This document shows positions 19,561 to 28,969 of a stretch of 32,378 nucleotides of DNA, piece by piece (position 1 is the stretch's first letter; every line of letters begins with the position of its first letter). Both the position numbers and the translations under genes were made by a program. The stretch is from Acrasis kona (Eukaryota > Heterolobosea > Eutetramitea > Acrasida > Acrasidae): positions 1 through 32,378 of the forward strand of contig JAOPGA020000919.1 in the NCBI GenBank assembly GCA_026419775.2. Direction: 5' to 3'. A model generated the notes under the pieces. The model saw only the letters and a list, made by a program, of their open reading frames with translations. It ran no database searches and was not told the origin of the DNA.

Positions 19561-20656
19561 TTATTCCCTCCAATTAACTAATACTTCATCCGTTCTAAAT
19601 CGTTGCGTCACCGTGCTTTCGCTCACAGGCGTTGTAAATCCGTTCATAAATTGTAAGAGACCAGCATAAGCAATCATGCATCCGTTATCAATACAATATC
19701 TTTCGTCCATGTGATGTAACTTTCCGCCTCTCTCCTCCACCATGATCTTCATCATCTCCTGCAATCTCTCATTACAACCGACACCTCCTACAATCAATAC
19801 TTCATTAATGTTACAGTGCGCCATTGCTCTTTCTGTAATTTCCACAAGCATGGAGAAGACAGTCTCTTGTAGCGAAAAGCATAGATCGGCTGCTGTGTGC
19901 GTGTCTTTTAGAACATCTTTTTGTTTTTCAATAAAGGATAAAAGTCCTGAAAATGAAACATCCATGCCTTTTACAATGTATGGTAGGTGTACAAACTTGT
20001 TGCCTTTCTTTGCTAATTGTTCAATGTTGTATCCAGGAGATGGATCATTAGAGAGACCAACAACACGAGCGAAGCGGTCCAACATGTTTCCAACTGCAAT
20101 GTCTATGGTCTCACCAAAAATTCTGTACCTTGACATTGAATACGCTATAACTTGCGTATTTCCACCACTTCACCACATTAATTTGATGTGAAAATTGAAT
20201 TAACTGACCTGACGTATAGAATAATTGGATCTTTAGAATTACAAACTACCCTTCCCATTTCAATGTGGCCAACACAGTGATTCACTCCCACAAGAGGTAG
20301 TTTCCACAATTGACACAACACACGTGCTACAATAGCAACAGATAATAAAGGAGCGCCCATACCGGGTCCCTTAGTGTAGCAGATGCAGTCGAGTTGATCT
20401 GGCATTATTTAGCAAACAAGAGGTGAGGTTTGATACTTTTTGGGTCAGTAATTTTGGCTTCCAACAATGCCCTCTTTACCATATCATGTACAAGGTCCTG
20501 GTGATGTTGAGCTGTCTCCCTTGGAAGAAATCCTGTTCCGGGTGGAGTAATATAAGTGTCTCGTAGATTGCTTAGAATGTTTCCGTCAGAATCCACAACT
20601 CCAATGGCTAGCTTATTGGCTGAGCCCTCCATACCAAGTGCAACCTTCCTTGTCAT
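19561..20656 (-). CDS. tRNA N6-threonylcarbamoyltransferase, OSGEP/Kae1
   Basis: Three exons (20656-20437, 20398-20209, 20167-19561), split by introns of 38 nt (20399-20436, GTATCA...CCAG) and 41 nt (20168-20208, GTCAGT...GAAG), give 338 aa; human OSGEP has about 335. Kae1 is the catalytic subunit of the KEOPS complex. It transfers the threonylcarbamoyl group to A37 of ANN-decoding tRNAs (t6A). Diagnostic motifs are present: GMEGSANK at the N-terminus, [12 protein letters not shown], the metal-binding [11 protein letters not shown] (HxxxH), GGNTQVIAY across the second junction, [34 protein letters not shown] and [11 protein letters not shown]. Splice phases are consistent at both junctions. 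The next gene upstream on the same strand, TVP23, ends 161 bp away. Confidence 0.95.
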
Positions 20657-20817
20657 TTACAATCAACTTTAACACACAACCTTTGTAATTCGGTTAGAAG
20701 AACATCAAAGACATGTCCCATTCAAATAATGTGATTTAAAGAATGTTTATTGTTTTCATTTTTGGTACAAAAACGTAATTCCAAGAAGATGAATATAAAA
20801 GTAATAAAAGTGTTTAA

Positions 20818-21550
20818 TTATGATCTCATAGCCAAGAACCGTGCCATAATAGATTGTAGCCACCCTCTCTCCATAACGAAATTTGTGATTCTGCTTTTGG
20901 CGTCTATTTACATTTTTAGTATTAGCTTTTATAATGTTTTTACCTTTTTGACATTTAAAATATCCCCAAGCGTTAAATGAACCTAGAACTATTGCTAATG
21001 CATTTACAAAAAACCATGATGGCTTGGCCAGCAGAATGGAGACGATCAAAATCAATACCCATAAAACAGGTTGAGCATAAAGAACAACCCAAAAGAAGTA
21101 TGAATCCATTTGCGCTACGTCATCAAGATTCTCTCTGCTCTCAAACCTCCAAACGTTGGATCCATCCTCTTGAACTTCGTTCCACCACCTCAGGCCAACC
21201 ATTAACCTTCCGGTGATGTTTTTCACGGTCCAGAAGTCAAACGATATGAATAGTATGCAAATCACAAATGGTATGACAAAAGAGGTTGCAAACATGGACC
21301 AAAAATATACAAACAATGCTCCCACTTTGAAAAATAAATGGAAGAAAGTGGCGATAGGATGGCCGCAGGGGCAGCCTTGATTGTAAGTTGTTCTTATAAA
21401 CTCTCTTGCGTCTTCAATCTTATTTCCAGAACTTCCCACTGCTGTGTACCTCTCTTCCTGAGTTAAAAATGACGTTGCTGGTGTGGCATTATCGTCTTCA
21501 TCACCTGGAAAGGTGTCGGTGGTTAGGTTTCCCTTCTCGATATCTGTCAT
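20818..21550 (-). CDS. TVP23 family Golgi membrane protein
   Basis: Exon 1 (21550-20944) and exon 2 (20903-20818) flank a 40-nt intron (GTAAAA...AATAG). The protein has 230 aa. After an acidic, soluble N-terminal 65 residues come the family hallmarks: HPIATFFHLFFKV, four hydrophobic membrane segments, DFWTVKNITGRLMVGLRWWN, FESRENLDDVAQMDSYFFW and FNAWGYFKCQKDAKS spanning the splice site. The new C-terminus ends in FLAMRS, as expected for the short TVP23 tail. If the intron were retained, the frame would run on into an implausible tail. Known members sit in the late Golgi and act in vesicle trafficking; that role is carried over by homology. It is divergent from SND1, with 374 bp between start codons. 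Confidence 0.92.
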
Positions 21551-21924
21551 CTCCCTCGGTTGATCAAATATTACAATTGTACATATAAAATTTAATCTAA
21601 TAGATCAATCTTTGAAACTCTTTAAATGTTCGATAAATTGGTGTGTGCTACAAAAATGTATGGTCTACTAGAATTTTGCGTTCATAAAAGCGTTTCGAAC
21701 AAATAATCAGTGAATGATCGCCTGACTATCGATCCGTTGCGTGTATCATGTCCTACCAACTTCATTATACGTACTAAAATATATTCGGAAATCCAAATCC
21801 TTGTACTTGCCAATTTAGAAATTTGTAATGCCTTTTCAACCAATACAATCCTGCCAAGTTTTCTCTCATCTTTATTGTCAACCAAATATCATTGATAGGG
21901 CTGTCTGAATAATCCAAACACATC

Positions 21925-24832
21925 ATGTCACAACCAGCAGAACAACCCCGTCCAGTTGCTATGGAAGCCAATGTAAAATCTGTTACAAGCGGTGACACTT
22001 TAGTATTGTCTCACCCAACCAAGCCAGTCGATAAAACTCTAACCCTTGCGGGTATTAACGCACCAAGAGTGGCTCTGAGAGGTTCTTCCTCTGAAGAGCC
22101 CCTCGCCTTCGAGGCTCGTGAGTTTTTGAGAAAACAATTGATCGGAAAGAAGGTAAAGTTCAGCGTCGAATATACAAACCCAAAAACTGGTCGCGATTAC
22201 GGATCCGTCTGGTATCAGGGTAAAAACTTGGGAGAAGAGCTACTAAGAGCTGGTCTTGCCACACTAAAAGCAAGAAAAAGTGATGATGAGTAAGTTTATC
22301 ATGATTGATCAATGTTCACTCATGTAATGTAGAAACTTCAGGACACTGGAAGCCGCACAACAAGAGGCTATCAACGCTAAAATCGGACTTCACGAGGAAA
22401 ACTTTGCCTCGAAGCCCAAGCGTGAGATCACGTGGGCGGACAGCAACAATGAAAAGTTCAACGCCGAGGCAAGACTAAAAGGCTTCAAAGGCAAGCCAGT
22501 CAACGTTATCGTCGAACACGTGATCAACGGTGCTAGCATGAGAGTATTGCTACCACAAACAAACGAAATGGTCGTGCTCCAGCTCACCGGCGTCACCGCT
22601 CCCTCAATAAAATCACAAAGCCTCAACAAGGGTGCGAAGAAGGATAACAAGCCATCATCGTCGACGGATGGCAACACCAGCACTCTCGTCAATGTCGACG
22701 TCGCCCATCCCTTCGCACACGAGGCCCGTCACTTTACCGAAATACACTTGTTGAACAGAGAGGTCACCGTGTTGTTTGATAGCGTCGACAAATTTAAGAA
22801 TCTATACGGAAACATTCTAATCTCCGCGGAGGACAAGAAGGACGAACCGCTAATCTTCCAGGAGAGACTTTTACAGGAAGGTTTGGTCAAGCTGTCCGAG
22901 TGGAGCGCCATCAACAGCAAATACGTCGCGCGCTTGAGAGAAGCAGAGAACAAGGCCAAGAAGAACAAGTTGCGCGTGTGGAAGAATTACGTGGAGCCAG
23001 CCACCAGCTTGAACACTCAAGACACCAAGGAATTCTCTGCGCGCGTCGTGGATGTGCAGAGCGGCGACACCTTGAGAATCAGGAAGGAGGATGGAACCGA
23101 GGAACGCGTTTCGTTGAGCAGCGTGCGCGCGCCCAAGCCAGGATTCGGTCGCCCACCGACGGCCACTGGCAACGCCAAGGAAGCAGCATCGTCCAACTAT
23201 AGAAAGGCGGAGGATTGGTTCCACGAGGCGAGAGAGTCGATCAAGAAGCAAATCGCAGGAAAGAAGATCACCGTCAGGGTGGACTATCGTCGCAAGATTG
23301 GAAAGAGAGACGAAGTGACCGGAGAGGCACCGAGCGACTCCGAGGAACGTAGGTTCGTGACCGTGCTCGTCAACGGAAAGAACATTGCCGTCGAACCCAT
23401 TCAACAAGGATACTGCACCGTGTCGAGACACGGCCCGCAAGATGCCGAACGCAGCTCGTACTATGATCAGCTGGTGATCGCGGAGACGGCCGCCACCAAG
23501 GGCAACAGAGGCATCCACAACAAGAACAAGAAGCCGCCGAAGAATCAAGTCAACGACATTTCCAACGAGAAGGAAGAGGAAGTCAACAAGTACTTTAGAA
23601 TCATGAAGGACAAGCAGCTGAAGGGTCAAGTCGAGAAGGTGTTGAGCGCCACCAGATACAAGGTCTTGTTGCCCACTCAGGACATGATGGTCACCTTCTC
23701 GTTGAGCGGCGTCACCAGTCCCGCGATCAGACCCAAGGACAACCCGACGCAACCCAAACCATTCGCCAAGGATGCGCTGAACTTTGCGGTCGACAACTTG
23801 CTGTTCAGAGAGGTTGATGTTTCCATCGACGCGCTGGACAAATCGGGCGCGATGGTCGGCGATCTGGTCGTCAAGGGAGGAGACAACTTTGCCGTCAAAT
23901 TGTTGGAGAATGGATTGGCGCACATGCAGAGATCAGCACAAAAGAAGAAGAACAGCGCAGAGCTCAAGGCAGCAGAGGACAAGGCCAAGGGAAGTTACCA
24001 GGTCGAAGAAGGCGAGGACGAACCAAAGGTTTATCCGAACGGATTGAACGTGTGGAGCGTCGACCAGAGCGTGTTCAGAAATCCCAACGAAGTCAAGAGG
24101 GAGAGAAGAGAGAGGCCACAGACGAATCGCTTGACCGTTCTCGGAACCAAACAAGACTGCTACGCTGCACGCGTGACCAGCGTGATCGACGTCGAGACCT
24201 TTTACATTCAATTGGCTTCGTCGGAGGCTGATCTCGCACACTTGGAGGAATTGATGAGCGCGTTAAATTTGGACAGCCAAGCACCACCACAAGCAGAGTT
24301 GACCGAAGGCACTTTGATCTTTGCCAAGTACGCCGAGGACAACACCTGGTACAGAGCCAAGGTGACCAGCAACGATAAAGGAAAGTTGCAAGTTACTTAT
24401 ATCGATTTCGGTAACAGCGAGTCTGTGGATGTAAAGAATGTTCGCGCGTTGAACATGGACAGCGAGACCGGAAAGATGGGAGCCATCGCCGTCGAATGTA
24501 GTTTGGCATTCGCCGTTGCACACGAGGACAATTACAGATCCGAGGCCACGTTGGCTTTGAAGGACTTGACCGAAGATCGCGACTTGACCGCTCAATTCGA
24601 GTACACCAAGAATGGAGTAACGTACGTGACCTTGACTGATGAGGAATCCAAAGACAAGAGCGTGAACGAAGTTTTGATTTCCGAAGGTTTGGTATTCGTG
24701 GACAAGAACCTCAGAGAAGGAAGCCTCAATAAGAAGGTTGAGAGGTTGACCTCTCTTGAGACCAAAGCCATGAAACAACGTTTAAACCTTTGGGAGAATG
24801 GAGATGTGTACGACGAAGATGATGAATATTAA
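21925..24832 (+). CDS. SND1 / Tudor-SN, staphylococcal nuclease-Tudor protein
   Basis: Exon 1 (21925-22289) joins exon 2 (22333-24832) across a 43-nt intron (GTAAGT...TGTAG), giving DDE-NFRTLEAA and 954 aa in all; human SND1 has 910. The order is four staphylococcal-nuclease-like (SN) domains (starts near residues 13, 165, 355 and 555), then a Tudor domain at about 775-830 with TLIFAKYAEDNTWYRAKV and YIDFGNSE, then the split fifth SN domain (VNEVLISEGLVF...RLNLWENGD). Repeated hallmarks include SGDTL and LAGINAPR. The family works in RNA binding and decay, splicing and stress granules. The calcium-nuclease active site is usually degenerate in the family, and I did not see a full one. Exon 2 is unusually rich in GAGAAG/GTC-type codons with C or G in third position, suggesting high expression. 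Long antisense frames over it are shadows. Confidence 0.95.
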
Positions 24833-24872
24833 ATAAACATTAAATTTATACAGTTGGTTGTGCAAAATGTAT

Positions 24873-25537
24873 TTATGGTTGTTGTACATGTGTGTATCTT
24901 TCGTCCAAATCTTGGTCGTTCAGCCGTTGGTGTAGGTAACCATCTCTTGACCTTGTATCCCTACCTCCATAGTAGCACAGTGCAAGTAAAAGAAGGGACG
25001 CAAATGCTACCACGATCATGAAGAACATGAACATTGTTAATGTGGAGACCGAGTATGGTGGACTCGTTATTTCTCTCTTTGTCAGGAAGAGGCTGATTGG
25101 AACGACATTTGGATTTCTGAATACAAATATAAAATCATTGGCGCTAAGTCTAAAGAAGTTTGTTGTTGTATAGGTCCATGTAGTATTTTCGTCAATTGTT
25201 TGGAGTTGAGTCTTTGTGCTGTCTGCAGTAAAATCCCTGTATTCTAGCATACTAAAAACACCAACAGAGCATGCGCCTCCTAAACATTTTGCACTCACTT
25301 GAACTTCCTCAGCGAGGCCGGAGGGCCTGTATTCTAAAATGGTTAATGACAACCAATGATAATTTGCTCACCAAAAGTTTTCTGTGGTTGAATGATCTCA
25401 TATGGGTCCGTTGTTGGAGTTGGGACCGGATTTGTTGGTGTAGGAGTTGGTTGTGGTGCAGCTACAGCAGGAGGTGGAGTGATTTGTGAGTGTATCAAAG
25501 TCAAGCAAAACAATAGTAACAACAATGCGCTTTTCAT
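24873..25537 (-). CDS. Type I single-pass membrane protein, 208 aa, unknown family
   Basis: Exon 1 (25537-25372) and exon 2 (25333-24873) flank a 38-nt intron (GTGAGC...TTTTAG). An N-terminal signal peptide (LLLLLFCLTLIHS) is followed by a Pro/Thr stalk (residues 19-45). An extracellular part of about 90 residues carries two cysteines (KCLGGACS) and several Thr-rich strands. A single membrane segment follows (TMFMFFMIVVAFASLLLLAL). The tail of about 35 residues is acidic and polar and ends in THVQQP. No family was recognised. It reads like a small surface receptor or stalked coat protein. It ends 41 bp from the SND1 stop, in convergent orientation. Confidence 0.85.
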
Positions 25538-25574
25538 GTTTCAATTTGTCTTTATGTCAATCACATTTCATTAA

Positions 25575-26591
25575 TCAACCACCAAAAGTAACATTGGATA
25601 ATATTACAACATTTACAATTACAACACATAGACATACAAGAAGATCTCTTTTTAAGGTAGATGTCGCTTCGCCAGCACCGTTCGGATTCAACAACTTCAA
25701 ACGGATCCGTTGCAACAACTTTAAACGATAAACAAAATATATGATTACAATAAAGTCACATGTAGAGAAGGCAACGTCTCTGGCTGGTATAAATCTGTTC
25801 AATAATGATTTTGTGCTGTCGCCAAACAAGTTTTCGATGGTTTGATCTTTTAACGACTGTACCATGTGAGTTACGGAAATTGTGAGGCCGGTCCAACTCA
25901 ACAGAGAATGATGATCGTCAAAGTCATTGTGAGCAGTTTTCAATATGCAAATTGCATTAAGAAGTTCCGTGACCGAAAAGTATAATTGATGAAGATGAAG
26001 GTGATGGATGTTGTCGTTAAAGTAGTTAAAGTGCATGTTGGCGGCATAAAAGTTGGGGAAAACGGTCGCAGCGAAGGCGATGAATGCATAAAAGTTTAGT
26101 CTATTACTCAGAAGAAGCTTTGTGAGGTATTCAATAGACTTGTAAGCTAGGATAATATATGTGGCCACAATACCAAAAATAATAAAGGTTATTTTTTCGC
26201 TGTTATAATAAATGTACTTGTATCCTCTTTTCTTGTTATAGGTTGAAATGTAACGTTTGTCGCTTACCCTCTTCCATATCCTCTCTTGTTTATACCATCA
26301 AAGCATTTGCAGTCACACTGAGACTAAGGAGTGTTAATTACATTGTTTCCTTTTTGACTGTCATACCTTGTCCGGATAGCAGGTCCCTGTTCTCTCGCAT
26401 ATCTCTTTCCAATCATTTGACAAAAGAACAGGGAGTGCGAGAGCACAAAACGTAAATATAAGGACGAACGATAGTCCGGCTGCTAATGGTAAGTATTCCG
26501 ATGATGAGAAAGTCTTTTCATATTTCTTCTCGGGAATTGGTAAATCTGAAAACTGTTCTTGTTCTGCTATTACGTGGCGGCGTTGTGACAT
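25575..26591 (-). CDS. Multi-pass membrane protein with Cys-rich loop, 310 aa
   Basis: Three exons (26591-26367, 26323-26268, 26226-25575) are joined by introns of 43 nt (26324-26366) and 41 nt (26227-26267). I set the start at the ATG at 26591. The soluble N-terminus (MSQRRHVIAEQEQFSDLPIP) leads to a first membrane segment (LPLAAGLSFVLIFTFCALAL). A loop holds six cysteines across the first splice junction (ICERTGTC, CDCKC). Several more hydrophobic segments follow (TFIIFGIVATYIILAY, FYAFIAFAATVF, FSTCDFIVIIYFVYRL, LLVCLCVVIVNVVIL). A His-rich stretch (HHLHLHQ) lies in the middle. The family is not recognised. It is divergent from LSM2 across only 77 bp. Confidence 0.75.
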
Positions 26592-26668
26592 TGCGGTCAA
26601 CAAATTATAATCACAATGAGCAGACAGAAGTTAATCATTGTAAGAGCGGTCAACCAAGTCCACAAACA
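26592..26668. promoter_or_regulatory. 77-bp bidirectional promoter region
   Basis: The start codons of LSM2 (26669, plus) and the multi-pass membrane gene (26591, minus) are only 77 bp apart, so both promoters and leaders must lie within or overlap this interval. The sequence is AT-rich (caaattataatcac) with no clear TATAAA on either strand. Confidence 0.6.
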
Positions 26669-27037
26669 ATGGTATGTTCACCCAAACAACAGTACCCCTG
26701 ACCTTTGTTTAGCTTTTTTTTAGTTTTTTCAAAACACTTGTCGATAAAGAGGTTATAGTGGAATTAAAAAATGAAGTATCATTAAAGGGGACGTTACATT
26801 CTGTGGATCAATATTTAAACATTAAACTGAACAACGTAGAGATTGTTGATGAACAAAAATATCCTTATCTTGTGAGTTAGAATTGATAATTGGTCGGTCT
26901 CACATTAATAGGGTTGCCTAAAGAATTGCTTTATAAGAGGCTCCACTGTACGCTACATTCAACTCCCAGCCGCCGACGTGGATACAGATGTGCTACAAGA
27001 CGCAACAAGAAAAGAACATCAAGTAAATAAAAAGTAA
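26669..27037 (+). CDS. U6 snRNA-associated Sm-like protein LSM2
   Basis: Three exons: ATG alone (26669-26671), 26713-26871 and 26912-27037. The introns are 41 nt (26672-26712) and 40 nt (26872-26911). The product is 95 aa, the same length as human LSM2, and begins MLFFSFFKTLV. The Sm1 motif is VELKNEVSLKGTLHSVDQYLN, and the Sm2 part is NCFIRGSTVRYIQLP. LSM2 belongs to the LSM1-7 ring (cytoplasmic mRNA decay) and the LSM2-8 ring (U6 snRNA binding in the nucleus). The first exon holds only the start codon, so no long reading frame begins there. Its stop lies 5 bp from the RPB11 stop on the opposite strand, so the two transcripts must overlap at their 3' ends. Confidence 0.93.
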
Positions 27038-27042
27038 AACAT

Positions 27043-27524
27043 TTATTGGTCCCATGCATTTTGATCATAACTATGACCTGATGAGCTTCCATACATTTCG
27101 TTCGCGTGATGTTTTTGATTCTTTGCTAATTCATCTTGAAACTGTGATTTTAAACTTTTTATTTGATCTATAAGCTCATTCACTGCAACACCAAGTGTCT
27201 CGCGAGGAGTCACATCTGGAACTGTTTGAATTTTGATGTCAATGTCGTATTTCAGTGGATGCGCGTTCTTATAACCTGCGAACACTACATCTTTGTTTTG
27301 CAAGAGTTGCCTACATTATTAAGATATTGTATTAATAATTATTTACATTCTTATTAGATTTCCTAAAGTATGGTCCTCTTTGTTGATGTAATAGTTGCAA
27401 GCATTCGCCATTTTCTCGACCTTATCCTCTCGGAATCTTGAAAAACATTAATTATCGATTATTAAAATAGGTACTTGATCTCATCTTCCATATCAAACAA
27501 CTCAAAAGTGTCTGGCTTGTTCAT
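27043..27524 (-). CDS. RNA polymerase II subunit RPB11
   Basis: Three exons (27524-27475, 27436-27347, 27310-27043) are joined by introns of 38 nt (27437-27474) and 36 nt (27311-27346), giving 135 aa. RPB11 pairs with RPB3 to form the alpha-like assembly platform of RNA polymerase II. Key matches are MANACNYYINKEDHTLGNLI, FAGYKNAHPLKYDIDIKIQT and the C-terminal helix ETLGVAVNELIDQIKSLKSQ. The C-terminal tail of about 18 residues (HHANEMYGSSSGHSYDQ) is longer than usual (human 117 aa). RPC19/AC19 is the closest alternative, but the MNKPDTFELF N-terminus and the intact KEDHTLGN favour RPB11. Confidence 0.92.
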
Positions 27525-27697
27525 CCTTGCGTCGGTACAATAAAGTTTTTGAACTGGTGTTTACAAAATAAGCAAATCTGGTTTACGTGAGAAGGGTAGG
27601 ACATTAAAACTTCACTACTTTGATTAATTCTCAAACAAGCAATCATTTTCAGCATAGAGACAAAGCACCAGTGTATTTAAATGTAAAATCACTCAAC

Positions 27698-28076
27698 ATG
27701 ATGGTAAATACACTCAAAAACAAACGGAATAAAATCGCTTTTGGATATTCGTAGGATTTTTTCAACGAGCAGTTAAAGTACCAGTCACACTACCAGCAGC
27801 AAGAATTGAAACCCACTAATCTGACATTTCATATCAAGATGTCCATCAAATCAAACTCACAACAGCAAGTCTTGACGTTGTCGCCAATTCATCACTCCAC
27901 ACTAACAATAATGATTTTAAGCTCGCAGTAAATTCAAAGGTAGCAACCGTCACCTACGTATAATTATTACCAGTAAAATCGAAAAAGAGTTCTATGAAAC
28001 GAACGGCAAAGGCCCATTATTCGCCTGCGGGGTTGTCTTCTACAAAGGAGATTTTGTTGTACCAATATTCATGTAA
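27698..28076 (+). CDS. Uncharacterised small protein, 93 aa, three exons
   Basis: Inferred from splicing: ATGATG (27698-27703), a 51-nt intron (27704-27754), 27755-27927, a 46-nt intron (27928-27973), and 27974-28076. All junctions are GT-AG with consistent phase, and the stop is TAA at 28074. The product begins MMDFFNEQLKYQSHYQQQEL and ends GPLFACGVVFYKGDFVVPIF plus M. It has no signal peptide. The hydrophobic alternation in the second half suggests beta strands. I do not recognise the family. A tatttaaat lies 22 bp before the first ATG. The last exon reads strongly as protein, which supports the model; the first exon is less certain. Confidence 0.55.
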
Positions 28077-28152
28077 ATACATTAAATTTTAGTTTTGAAA
28101 CTTTATTGTAATTTTTTGACTCTTGACAACCTAAAAACAATTTGGAAGAGCA

Positions 28153-28879
28153 ATGACCACTAACAGCATAATACCAGAAAGATCAAACAACGCCATCGTT
28201 CAAAAACTATCGAAAGAGGGGAAACATACAGCGTTGAGAACCATTCTTGCCAACGTACAGAGCTTTAATTAATCTTTATATCATTTATAAATAGAAAGAG
28301 AATTCTCGTCACGCAGATGAAGTAGACAGCAATGGATTTACTCCGTTAATGAATGCAATCATTCAAGACCAATATGAGTGCGTTCGAGTTCTACTCGAGG
28401 GAAAGTATTGTAATCCTAATGCAAGAAGCATGAAGGAAGGTGTAACACCGCTTGGAATGGTAGCGTTAAGTCCACATTTAAAATACATTACCATGATATC
28501 TCGTATATTAGTCTCGCATGGTGCACTTGTTTCAAGCCTACAACAGGGTGACAAATATAATCTTGTTCACCTCGCAACATCTACTGGAAACATTACAATG
28601 GTTCAATACTTGTTGTCGCTCGATGATACTGTACATCTCGTCGATGATTATTGTGCATACGGCTACACTCCCTTACATTACTCAATCATAATGAGGCCAT
28701 TTGAATTCTTCCATCAGAAATTCTCTGAGAGCGATCTTTTGGAAAATTATGTGAATTGTGCAAAAGCATTGTTTAGATATGGATGTGATGTCAAGAAGAA
28801 AACAAGAGATGGTAAACGCGATGCAATGAGTATTTGTGTTGAGTTCAAAAATAAATTTCCTGCTCCTGTTCTCGAATAA
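28153..28879 (+). CDS. Small ankyrin-repeat protein, 228 aa
   Basis: Exon 1 (28153-28254) and exon 2 (28295-28879) flank a 40-nt intron (GTACAG...AATAG). Ankyrin-like units are visible as GFTPLMNAIIQDQYECVRVL, GVTPLGMVALSP, NLVHLATSTGNITMVQYLLS and GYTPLHYSI, the last with a longer insert before CAKALFRYGCDV. It has no signal peptide or membrane segment, so it is likely a cytosolic or nuclear binding protein. The function is unknown. It converges on the F-box-like gene, with 90 bp between stops. Confidence 0.85.
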
Positions 28880-28969
28880 AAGATTAATTTTGTAAGAGAG
28901 TTTACAATGATTTAGTAGGAATGATTACAAGCCATACAACAATATAAAGAATTTAATTTATCAACATGA

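Noticed and set aside
21682-21895. Short frames on both strands between TVP23 and SND1
   Set aside because: Both strands are open over the same bases, without motifs; the interval is the divergent promoter of two well-supported genes.
22871-23923. 350-codon frame antisense to SND1, plus 24263-24778
   Set aside because: Shadow frames created by the strong third-position bias of SND1; the sense strand has clear domain matches.
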